64,000 nucleotides of DNA, from positions 1-64,000 of the forward strand of contig CAYTPX010000007.1 of the NCBI GenBank assembly GCA_964439955.1, read 5' to 3'. The notes under the pieces are model-generated. The model ran no database searches. It was given only the letters and a program-made list of their open reading frames with translations, and was not told the origin of the DNA. The stretch is from UBA1794 sp964439955 (GTDB lineage Bacteria; Bacteroidota; Bacteroidia; Bacteroidales; Bacteroidaceae). The number at the start of each line of letters is the position of its first letter. The stretch's first letter is position 1. Positions 45,434-52,916 of this stretch are shown piece after piece. Made by a program: the position numbers and the translations under genes.

Positions 45434-46111
45434 TTACAACTTGAAGCGCGGGTCTTCCAGATAGGCCTTGTCGTTGAAGCGGTAGAGTGCCGCACCGCGT
45501 TTGGAGCAAGCCTTGTCGATGCGCTCGGTCTTCTCTATGAAGTCCATGTCGGCCACCTTCTTCCGGAAATTCCTCTTGTCCAAAGGTCCGTCGAATATGA
45601 CTTCATAGAGCCTTTGCAACTTCCCCAAGGTGAAAAAGTCGGGCAGCAGGTTGAAACCGATGGGCTCGGATGAGGCTTTGATGCGCATTTTTTCGCGCGC
45701 CATGCGCACCATTTCCCCATGGTCGAAGATGAGCGGGGGAAGTTCGCGGATGTTTATCCAGCAGGCGTTGTGCTTCTTGGCAAGTTCCTGGTCGTATTCT
45801 TCCACTTTTATCAGGGCATAGTAGGCCACGGAGAGTACCCTTTCGCCCGGGTCCCGGTCGATGTCCCCGAAAAGCCCAACCTGTTCCATGTATACCCCTT
45901 GGAGTCCCGTCAATTCATAGAGCACCCGCTTTGCGGCATCGTCCACGCTCTCGCATTTTTGCAGGAAGCCTCCCATGAGCGACCATTTCCCCCGGGCCGG
46001 TTCGAAGTTGCGCTGGCACAGGAGCAGGTGCAGTTCGCCTTCGCAGAAGCCGAAGATCACGCAGTCGAGGGCTACAAGAAAATGGTCTTTATCCTTATAG
46101 TAAGGGGACAT
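45434..46111 (-). CDS. araR: AraR, Nudix-type arabinose-responsive regulator
   Basis: The start MSPYYKDKDHFLVALDCVIFG (46111) gives 225 residues. The N-terminal Nudix fold is followed by a C-terminal winged helix (PLDKRNFRKKVADMDFIEKTERIDKA). The Nudix box is degenerate: GGFLQKCESVDDAAKRVLYELTGL lacks the REXXEE acidic core, so hydrolysis is unlikely and the domain should bind ligand. In Bacteroides this NrtR-related AraR represses arabinose genes and is released by L-arabinose. It is embedded in its own target operon between galM and araD. Confidence 0.92.
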   Translation of the reverse strand: MSPYYKDKDHFLVALDCVIFGFCEGELHLLLCQRNFEPARGKWSLMGGFLQKCESVDDAAKRVLYELTGLQGVYMEQVGLFGDIDRDPGERVLSVAYYALIKVEEYDQELAKKHNACWINIRELPPLIFDHGEMVRMAREKMRIKASSEPIGFNLLPDFFTLGKLQRLYEVIFDGPLDKRNFRKKVADMDFIEKTERIDKACSKRGAALYRFNDKAYLEDPRFKL

Positions 46112-46165
46112 GGCGGGGAGGTGTCTTTGCTTTGTCAATGTATAGGGTAACGTGGAAAACCGCGG

Positions 46166-47311
46166 TTATTGGATTCCGAACTTGAAGATGCAACGGCTCT
46201 TGTACGTCTGTCCCGGTTCCAAAATGACAGAGGGCCATTCGGGTTTATTGGGCGAATCGGGATAATGTTGCGTCTCGAGGCATACGGAAGCCCGCTGGTT
46301 GTATATTTTCCCATTCTTCCCGGTGATGGTGCCGTCCAAGAAATTGCCCGTGTAGGCTTGGATTCCCGGCTCTGTGGTATAGACTTCCAGCGAAATGCCG
46401 CTTATCGGGCTGCTTAGGCGGGCCGCCAATACGTTAATGTCTCCCTTGGAATTGAGAACCCAGTTGTGGTCGAAGCCATTTCCGTTCTTCACTTGTTCGT
46501 TTTCGTAGTCGTTGATGTCTTGACCCACGGGCTTCGGTGTCAGGAAGTCAAAGGGTGTCCCTTTTACGCTTGCTATTTCGCCTGTCGTCATGAAGGTGGA
46601 GTCGACGGGCGTGTAGCTGTCAGCGTTAAGGTACAATATGTGGTCGAGCGCAAGTGCTTCGGGGTCTCCGGTCAGGTTGAAGTAACTGTGGTTGGTCATA
46701 TTGATGACCGTCTTTTTGTCCGTGGTCGCTTCGTAGGAGATGTCGATGGAATTGTCGTCCGTCAAGGCGTATGTCACGGTTGCCGTCACGTTCCCCGGGA
46801 AATTCTGGTCGCCGTCCGGCGAATCCATGATGAGCGTCAGGGTTGTACTGTCGGGCTGTTCGGCCTCATATACTTGGTATTGCCATCCTTGCGGCCCGCC
46901 ATGCAGGCAATGCCCGTAGTTGTTTTGGGGCAACTGGATTTCCTCGCCGTCGATAGTTATTTTCCCGTCTTTGATGCGGTTGGCGTATCTTCCGATAGCG
47001 GCACCGAAGTCTGAGGGAATACGCTCGTACTTCCCGATGGAATCGAAGCCTAGGACGACGTCTTTCATCTCACCGTTTTTGTCGGGCACCATGATGGATA
47101 CGATGCGTCCTCCGTAGTTGGTGATGCAGACTTCCATCCCGTTCTTGTTTTTCAGCACGTAGAGTGCCGTCGGCTTCCCGTCGATGGTGTCGTCGAAGTC
47201 CTTCGGATTCAACCCGGACAGGGTCAAGTTCTCACTCTGCTTTGAGTTGCAGGACGTTGCACACAAAGCAACAAGGCCTATGAGGCCGCTCCATTTGACA
47301 ATGTTTTTCAT
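46166..47311 (-). CDS. galM: Aldose 1-epimerase, lipoprotein
   Basis: Mutarotase that equilibrates sugar anomers. The start MKNIVKWSGLIGLVALCATSC (47311) gives 381 residues with a lipobox CATSC, so it is a lipid-anchored periplasmic or outer-membrane enzyme acting before uptake. Family motifs: YGGRIVSIMVPDKNG, GRYANRIKDGKITIDG, NYGHCLHGGPQGWQ, NMTNHSYFNLTG with the catalytic His, and PGIQAYTGNFLDG. First gene of the araR-araD-araA-araB unit, behind a candidate operator. A cytosolic paralogue lies at 50.1-51.2 kb. Confidence 0.94.
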   Translation of the reverse strand: MKNIVKWSGLIGLVALCATSCNSKQSENLTLSGLNPKDFDDTIDGKPTALYVLKNKNGMEVCITNYGGRIVSIMVPDKNGEMKDVVLGFDSIGKYERIPSDFGAAIGRYANRIKDGKITIDGEEIQLPQNNYGHCLHGGPQGWQYQVYEAEQPDSTTLTLIMDSPDGDQNFPGNVTATVTYALTDDNSIDISYEATTDKKTVINMTNHSYFNLTGDPEALALDHILYLNADSYTPVDSTFMTTGEIASVKGTPFDFLTPKPVGQDINDYENEQVKNGNGFDHNWVLNSKGDINVLAARLSSPISGISLEVYTTEPGIQAYTGNFLDGTITGKNGKIYNQRASVCLETQHYPDSPNKPEWPSVILEPGQTYKSRCIFKFGIQ

Positions 47312-47338
47312 GCGCTGAGAGTTTTTGTTGTAATTTTG

Positions 47339-47353
47339 GTGTAAAAGTAACAC
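47339..47353 (-). promoter_or_regulatory. Candidate AraR operator
   Basis: GTGTAAAAGTAACAC is a near-palindrome (GTGTwA...TwACAC) about 28 bases upstream of the lipoprotein galM start, overlapping a -7-like TACTTTTA on the minus strand. I infer an AraR site from its position and symmetry; no second exact copy was found before the permease or the second galM. Confidence 0.5.
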
Positions 47354-47492
47354 TCAATTAGTTGTTGGCAAAAAGTTTTCCGTATGTTATGGAACATGTT
47401 ATGGGGAAAAGTCTCCCTTTTTCGTTTTTTTGCTTGCGGGGGAGGGGGAGTCTTGCCTGGCAAGGGTTGGCGGAAAAGTGCAAGGGGAAAAT

Positions 47493-47536
47493 AAAAGAGA
47501 TGCGGGGGATTCCTGAAGAACCCCCGCATCTCTTTT
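47493..47536. terminator. Strong terminator between galK and the galM-ara unit
   Basis: AAAAGAGATGCGGGGG and CCCCCGCATCTCTTTT form a perfect 16-bp stem with a 12-nt loop, U-rich on either strand. On the minus strand it lies 23 bases past galK and isolates it from the ara operon. A partial AAAGTGC unit (GGAAAAGTGC) lies just beside it at 47471-47480. Confidence 0.9.
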
Positions 47537-47558
47537 GGAAAAGCCTACTGTGTTTTAG

Positions 47559-48719
47559 TTAGCCTCTTTCGATCAGACGGGAGCCATCGCCGATGACTAC
47601 GTCGTAGATCTTCGGGCTGAGGCCGAATTTGGCCCGGTAGCTTTCTTTCACCTCGTCGATGAATCCTTGGTAGAGGTTGTTCTTCACCAAGTTCAGCGTG
47701 CATCCTCCGAAACCGCCGCCCATGACGCGCGAACCGGTCACTTCGTTGTTCTTGGCCACTTCGTTGAGGAAGTCGAGTTCCTCGCAGCTTACTTCGTAAA
47801 GTTTGCTCATGCCGTGATGCGTCTCGTACATCTTTTGTCCCACGATGTCGTAGTCGCCGATTTCGAGGGCGTCGCAGACATCCAGTACGCGGTGTATCTC
47901 TTCGATTACGTATTCGGCGCGCATGTAATCTTCATCACTCACCTTTCCTTTCACTTCCTGCAACATGTCCATGTTCACGTCGCGGAGGTACTCGACATGG
48001 GGGTGGTTCTTTTGGATGGCGGCTACTACGTTCTCGCACGACTGGCGGCGTTTGTTGTAGGCCGATGATGCCAATTCGTGCTTTACCACGGAGTCTACCA
48101 ATACCAATTTGTAGCCTTGCGGGTTGAAGGGGTAGTATTTGTATTCCAAAGAGCGGCAGTCTAAGCGGATGAGGTTGCCGGCTTTCCCGAATACGGAAGC
48201 AAATTGGTCCATTATGCCGCAGTTCACGCCAACGTAGTTATGCTCGGTGGCTTGGCCGACCTTGGCCAATTCGAATTTGTCAATCTTGTTGTCGGCAAAA
48301 AGGTCGTTGATCGCAAACGCATATACGCTCTCCAGTGCGGCCGACGAGGACATCCCGGCACCTAAGGGCACGTCGCCGGCAAAAGCCGTGTTGAACCCGG
48401 GAATTTCCACCCCGCGCTTGATCATCTCGCGGCATACGCCAAAGATGTAGCGTGCCCAGCTTGCGCGTGGGGCGTCTTCCTCGTTCAGCCCGAACTCTAC
48501 GTAGTCTTTCAAATCGATGGAATATGCTTTTACCGTCTTCGTGCCGTTTGGCTTGATTTCCATCATCATCCCTTTGTCTACGGCCCCGGGAAATACGAAT
48601 CCGCCGTTGTAGTCCGTGTGCTCGCCTATTAGGTTGATGCGGCCGGGGGAGGCGTAAATAGACCCGGTAGTACCGTCGAAGTGCTTGATGAAGCGGCTTC
48701 TTACAAATTCTATGTCCAT
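47559..48719 (-). CDS. galK: Galactokinase
   Basis: GHMP kinase, phosphorylates galactose for the Leloir pathway. 386 residues. Signature ASPGRINLIGEHTDYNGGFVFPGAVDKG, ATP loop PLGAGMSSSAALESVYAF, catalytic Asp in GVNCGIMDQFASVFG, and GSRVMGGGFGGCTLNLV. It follows the sugar permease by 58 bases and ends at a strong terminator. galT and galE are not in the window. Confidence 0.96.
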   Translation of the reverse strand: MDIEFVRSRFIKHFDGTTGSIYASPGRINLIGEHTDYNGGFVFPGAVDKGMMMEIKPNGTKTVKAYSIDLKDYVEFGLNEEDAPRASWARYIFGVCREMIKRGVEIPGFNTAFAGDVPLGAGMSSSAALESVYAFAINDLFADNKIDKFELAKVGQATEHNYVGVNCGIMDQFASVFGKAGNLIRLDCRSLEYKYYPFNPQGYKLVLVDSVVKHELASSAYNKRRQSCENVVAAIQKNHPHVEYLRDVNMDMLQEVKGKVSDEDYMRAEYVIEEIHRVLDVCDALEIGDYDIVGQKMYETHHGMSKLYEVSCEELDFLNEVAKNNEVTGSRVMGGGFGGCTLNLVKNNLYQGFIDEVKESYRAKFGLSPKIYDVVIGDGSRLIERG

Positions 48720-48777
48720 AGTTTTAAGTGATTTATAATAGGTTTATAGATGAAATCGTTGCTTCGGGGTGTACGCC

Positions 48778-50007
48778 CTATGCTTTCTTCAGGCCGATCC
48801 TTGAGCCGAAGAGGTTGAACCACATTACGTACACGTAGTAAATAAACATCATGCAAATGGCTGCGCCCACGCCCAGTTGGGGGTTGTCTACTACCACACC
48901 CATCAGCGGGGTAAGCGTAGCTGCGCCGATCACGCCCATGTTGATGATGCCGCTTGCGGCCTTTGTGTGCGGGCCAAGCTCTTGGAGTCCCAAGTTGAAG
49001 ATGAGCGGCCACATGACGGAGTGGAACAATCCGGCGGCAAGCATGGCGTATACGCCGGCCATGCCGGGCAGGACGAACGAGAGACCCACGCATACGGCTC
49101 CGCCAATGAGGCATCCGCCCAGCAGGGCGCGGGGTTTGAACTTGCTCAATATGGCAGCCCCTACGAAACGGCCTACCATCATGCCGCCCCAGTAGAGAGG
49201 AAGATAGTCGGTGGCCTTGCCCGTCAGGTCAGGATTGGCCTTGAAATAGGCCGGAAGCATGGAGGGGATGCCGATTTCCAAGCCCATATACATGAAGATG
49301 GCAAGCGCCCCGAGGTAAACATGCGGATATTTGAAGACGCTGCTCTTGTAGTCCTTGTTCTTGTGCTCTCCATTGGTGGCTTGTTGTTCCTCTTCCTTGA
49401 TTTCAGGCAACTTTAGGAAGAACAGGATAACGCATAGCAACAAGGTGAAAAGGCCAAGGCCGAGGAACGGGCCGGGTACGGCTTCCGGGGCGGGTTCTTT
49501 GTCGCCTATTATACAATAGGTAATGAAGATAGGGGCAACTGTCGTAGCCACGGAGTTCAGGGCTTGGCTCAACGTCATGCGGAACGCGCCTTTTTCGGGG
49601 CTACCCAATACCATTACATACGGATTGGCTACAAGTTGCAGCATGACGATACCAAGTGCCACGCAACACATGCTGGCCAAAAATACACTGTAGACGCCGT
49701 CGCTGCCAATAGTGGCCGTAATTCCGAAAAAGTTTGCAGCGAATCCCAAGGCTACTACAAACAGTCCTAGTACAAGGGTCATCTTGTACCCGATTTTGCT
49801 CATCATGAATGCAAAAGGAATGGAGAGGACATACGCGCCATAAAAGGCGGTATTGACGTATTGCCCCTGTGTTGCATTCAGTTTGAAGGCTTTCGTGCAG
49901 AATTCAATCATGGAATTGTTCATCGTCGTTACGAACCCGATGAGGAAACATACGATGATTACTACGGTAAGTGCGAACGTATAGTTCGGGGTTTGTTTCT
50001 GATTCAT
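48778..50007 (-). CDS. Sugar:proton MFS permease (FucP/GluP type)
   Basis: 409 residues, twelve membrane helices, Major Facilitator Superfamily. FucP-like start: YTFALTVVIIVCFLIGFVTTMNNSMIEFCTKAFKLNATQGQYVNTAFYGAY, with the early acidic/aromatic pattern of this branch and LVANPYVMVLG in TM4-5. The equivalent gene in Bacteroides arabinose loci is the arabinose permease, but FucP-type carriers also move galactose or fucose, so the substrate is inferred from context. Confidence 0.88.
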   Translation of the reverse strand: MNQKQTPNYTFALTVVIIVCFLIGFVTTMNNSMIEFCTKAFKLNATQGQYVNTAFYGAYVLSIPFAFMMSKIGYKMTLVLGLFVVALGFAANFFGITATIGSDGVYSVFLASMCCVALGIVMLQLVANPYVMVLGSPEKGAFRMTLSQALNSVATTVAPIFITYCIIGDKEPAPEAVPGPFLGLGLFTLLLCVILFFLKLPEIKEEEQQATNGEHKNKDYKSSVFKYPHVYLGALAIFMYMGLEIGIPSMLPAYFKANPDLTGKATDYLPLYWGGMMVGRFVGAAILSKFKPRALLGGCLIGGAVCVGLSFVLPGMAGVYAMLAAGLFHSVMWPLIFNLGLQELGPHTKAASGIINMGVIGAATLTPLMGVVVDNPQLGVGAAICMMFIYYVYVMWFNLFGSRIGLKKA

Positions 50008-50114
50008 TTATTCGGATATTAGTTTGATGATGATAGTTTGATACGGTTTTAATGGTGTGGTACGGTTGCCCACGGCAAGACCTTAGGGGCGACCGTGCTT
50101 TGGGGTAAGGCTTT

Positions 50115-51209
50115 TTATTTCTCTATGCCGAATTTGTACACCGTGACCTGCTTGTATTCTTCTCCGGGTTTCAGCACGCAAGAGGGGAAGTACGGGCGGT
50201 TGGGGCTGTCGGGGAAGCATTGTGCTTCGAAGCAGATAGCCGAGCGGCGGGGGAATGTAGCCCCTTTGTATCCGCTGAAGCCATCCAGCCAGTTGCCCGT
50301 GTAGAGTTGCACGCCGGGTTCGGTAGTGTAGACTTCGAGGACACGTCGGCTCATCGGTTCCACGCATTTGGCGGCCAGCGAGAGTTCGCCCCGCTCTTTC
50401 TTGTTCAATACGAAGCAGTGGTCGTAGCCCGCCCCGTTCTTGGTCTGTATGTGGTCGGCATCGATGCGGTCCCCTACCAGTCGCGGCGTGCGGAAGTCGA
50501 ACGGGGTGCCGTTGACTGGGGCGATTTCCCCTAACGGTATGGACACTTCGTCGATGGGGATGTAGAAATCAGCGTTGAGCATGAGCAGGTTGTTGCAAAC
50601 CGTGGGGGCGGGTGTGTTTTCCTTGACGCCGCCTAAGTTGAAGAAAGCGTGGTTCGTGAGGTTGATGATGGTGGTCTTGTCGGTTGTGGCCTTGTAGGTT
50701 ATCATCCATTCGTTATACTCGGTCAGGGTATAGGTCATGAGGATTTCCAACTTTCCGGGGAATCCTTCTTCCCCGTCTTGTGCCGTATATTTGAATTCCA
50801 CTGCCTGGTCGTTCTTTTGGCGTGCTTCCCATACGCGGGCGTGGAAGCCGGTCGGCCCTCCGTGCAGGGAGTTCGGCCCGTTGTTGATGGCCAAGGCGTA
50901 TTCTTTGCCGTTGAGCGTGAATTTCCCTTTGGCGATCCGGTTGCCGTACCGCCCGATTGTGGTGCTAAGGAAAGGCTCCGGGCTGTTGGCCACGCTTTCT
51001 ATGGAGTCGTGCCCCAGTATGACGTTGGCATAGTTGCCGTTCTTGTCCGGCGCCATTATGGCGACTACTGCAGCCCCATAGTTGGTCACCGCGATTTCCA
51101 TCTGGTTGTTTCTTAGGAAGAACAAGTCGGTCTCTTTCCCGTCTATCGTCTTCTGGAAGTCTTTCCGGCGTAATCCGGAGAGGTTCTTGGGAGAACTTGA
51201 ACTTGACAT
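50115..51209 (-). CDS. Aldose 1-epimerase, cytosolic
   Basis: 364 residues, no signal peptide, starting MSSSSSPKNLSGLRRKDFQKTIDG. Same family blocks as the lipoprotein paralogue: NYGAAVVAIMAPDKNG, GRYGNRIAKGKFTLNG, NNGPNSLHGGPTGFHARVW, NLTNHAFFNLGG and PGVQLYTGNWLDG. It heads the permease-galK unit. The two copies therefore act on opposite sides of the permease. Confidence 0.93.
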   Translation of the reverse strand: MSSSSSPKNLSGLRRKDFQKTIDGKETDLFFLRNNQMEIAVTNYGAAVVAIMAPDKNGNYANVILGHDSIESVANSPEPFLSTTIGRYGNRIAKGKFTLNGKEYALAINNGPNSLHGGPTGFHARVWEARQKNDQAVEFKYTAQDGEEGFPGKLEILMTYTLTEYNEWMITYKATTDKTTIINLTNHAFFNLGGVKENTPAPTVCNNLLMLNADFYIPIDEVSIPLGEIAPVNGTPFDFRTPRLVGDRIDADHIQTKNGAGYDHCFVLNKKERGELSLAAKCVEPMSRRVLEVYTTEPGVQLYTGNWLDGFSGYKGATFPRRSAICFEAQCFPDSPNRPYFPSCVLKPGEEYKQVTVYKFGIEK

Positions 51210-51401
51210 ACTATAATACTGTTACGCAATTAGTAAAAGGTTTGTGATATGTGTTGCAAATAAAACTATTTTCTTCGTGAATCCAAAATAAAAGCCCCGG
51301 AAATCGACAAACTTTTCTTTCTTTCCCGTCCGCGGGCTTGCTTTGTCTTTTTGAGGGAGCGGGGGATGCCGCCTTGCCGGCCTTGCCTTTCCTGCAAGGA
51401 A

Positions 51402-51433
51402 AGCCACGCCCCGGTTTCCGCCGGGGCGTGGCT
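51402..51433 (-). terminator. Terminator downstream of mgsA
   Basis: AGCCACGCCCCGG pairs with CCGGGGCGTGGCT, a perfect 13-bp stem with a 6-nt loop. On the minus strand TTTCCTT follows. It lies about 100 bases past the mgsA stop with repeat array K between. Confidence 0.75.
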
Positions 51434-51459
51434 CCCTTGGGGAGGGGTGCCGCGTGCCT

Positions 51460-51535
51460 TGGGGAAAGTGCCTGCGCTTTCACCGGAAAGGGGCATGGCT
51501 TTCCCCGGGAAGCCTTCCCGCTTCTAGGCTTTTCC
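51460..51535 (+). repeat. AAAGTGC-family tandem array (array K)
   Basis: GGGGAAAGTGCCTGCGCTTT (close to the consensus), then GGAAAGGGGCATGGC-TTTCC and GGGAAGCCTTCCCGC, between the second galM and mgsA. The remaining 250 bases of the gap hold a terminator and the galM promoter region. Confidence 0.75.
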
Positions 51536-51536
51536 G

Positions 51537-52058
51537 TCAGGCTTTCCTTTTCTTCCGCTTCCTGGCGCTCTCCACGGCTTCCTCTACTACGGTCTTGTTC
51601 TCGAAGCGTTTCGTGTAGGCCGTGTAGTCGGGCCGTATGCGTTCGTAGGCAGGGTCTGCGAAAAGGGGGCTGGAGATGATGTGGTCGGCCGTGGAGCGGT
51701 TGCAGCAGAACACGATGTTTTCCACGCTGGCCAGGCGGGTCAGTGCCTTTACGTCCGTGTCGTGGGGTTGCAGGGTCATGGGGTCGGTGAAGAAGAACAA
51801 ATAGTCTATCTCGCCTTCCACAATGCGCGAACCCATTTGCTGGTCGCCGCCGAGCGGGCCTGACTTGAGGATGGTGAAATCCCATTCCACTCCGGGATGT
51901 TTCTTCCGCAGTGCTTCCAAGATGAGGCTTCCGGTAGTGCCCGTGCAGTAGAACTTGTGGCCGACGAGCTTGTCGGAATTCCAAACAGCCCATTCGATCA
52001 TGTCTTTTTTCATGGCGTCGTGTGCCACGAGTCCAATCTTTCTGATGACTTTTTCCAT
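51537..52058 (-). CDS. mgsA: Methylglyoxal synthase
   Basis: Converts dihydroxyacetone phosphate to methylglyoxal, an overflow bypass of lower glycolysis. 173 residues. Conserved IGLVAHDAMKKDMIEWA, CTGTTGSLILEAL (phosphate loop), LKSGPLGGDQQMGSRI with the catalytic Asp, and FFTDPMTLQPHDTDVKALTRLA. The Lys/Arg-rich C-terminal extension RKRKKRKA is not part of the core. Useful where sugar-phosphate influx from the adjacent sugar locus is high (inference). Confidence 0.96.
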   Translation of the reverse strand: MEKVIRKIGLVAHDAMKKDMIEWAVWNSDKLVGHKFYCTGTTGSLILEALRKKHPGVEWDFTILKSGPLGGDQQMGSRIVEGEIDYLFFFTDPMTLQPHDTDVKALTRLASVENIVFCCNRSTADHIISSPLFADPAYERIRPDYTAYTKRFENKTVVEEAVESARKRKKRKA

Positions 52059-52176
52059 ATCCTTGTTCTATTTAAAGGGTGGGTTTTCTTTTTTTTCGCA
52101 TCCGGCACACGAGGCCGCTGCATGGGCAAAGGTAGGTTTTTGTCTTGAGAAAAGGGGAAAGCACGGAGGATATTTG

Positions 52177-52184
52177 TAACTTTG
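52177..52184 (+). promoter_or_regulatory. -7 box of nth
   Basis: TAACTTTG, 61 bases before the chosen nth ATG. The alternative longer reading frame begins at 52182, inside this box, which argues against that start. Confidence 0.6.
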
Positions 52185-52244
52185 CCACGTATTCTTTGGT
52201 TGTACGTATTTAGGCATAAGCAAAAGCCATGGAATGTTACGACA

Positions 52245-52901
52245 ATGGGAAAGCGGGAATTGTACGATCGTTGCATCAAATATTTTGAGGAGAGCATGCC
52301 TGTGGCTGAAACCGAGTTGCACTATTCCGACCCGTTCCAGCTGTTGGTGGCCGTCATCCTTTCGGCCCAATGTACGGACCGGCGGGTGAACTTGGTGACG
52401 CCGCCCTTGTTCGCCGATTATCCTACCCCCGAGGCCATGGCGGCTGCCACGCCCGAGGTAATTTATGAGTACGTGAAAAGCGTTTCCTACCCGAACAACA
52501 AGGCCAAACACTTGGTCGGCATGGCGCGCATGTTGGTCGAAGAGTTCCAAGGCCGTGTGCCTTCCACCCTTGAAGGGCTGGTCAGGCTGCCGGGAGTAGG
52601 GCGCAAGACGGCCAATGTGGTGCAGGCCGTGGCATTTAACAAGGCGGCTATGGCCGTGGATACGCATGTATTCCGTGTTTCGCGCCGCATCGGGCTGGCT
52701 TCGGAGCGTTGCACTACGCCGCTGGCCGTGGAGAAAGAGCTGGTGAAGTACTTGCCGGAGACGCTCATCCCCAAGGCGCACCACTGGCTCATCCTGCACG
52801 GCCGCTATGTCTGCACGGCGCGCAACCCGAAATGTACGGGTTGTGGGTTGAAAGAGTTCTGCCGCTCTTTCCCGAAACTGGCTGGTGGCTTGGGGAAATG
52901 A
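52245..52901 (+). CDS. nth: Endonuclease III
   Basis: DNA glycosylase/AP lyase for oxidised pyrimidines. The start MGKRELYDRCIKYF (52245) gives 218 residues. Helix-hairpin-helix LPGVGRKTANVVQAVAF with the catalytic Lys, then VDTHVFRVSRRIGL with the catalytic Asp, and a C-terminal 4Fe-4S cluster ligand set CTARNPKCTGCGLKEFC (C-x6-C-x2-C-x5-C). Convergent with the DUF3078 gene 15 bases away. Confidence 0.96.
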   Translation: MGKRELYDRCIKYFEESMPVAETELHYSDPFQLLVAVILSAQCTDRRVNLVTPPLFADYPTPEAMAAATPEVIYEYVKSVSYPNNKAKHLVGMARMLVEEFQGRVPSTLEGLVRLPGVGRKTANVVQAVAFNKAAMAVDTHVFRVSRRIGLASERCTTPLAVEKELVKYLPETLIPKAHHWLILHGRYVCTARNPKCTGCGLKEFCRSFPKLAGGLGK

Positions 52902-52916
52902 GCCTGCGGATAATTC

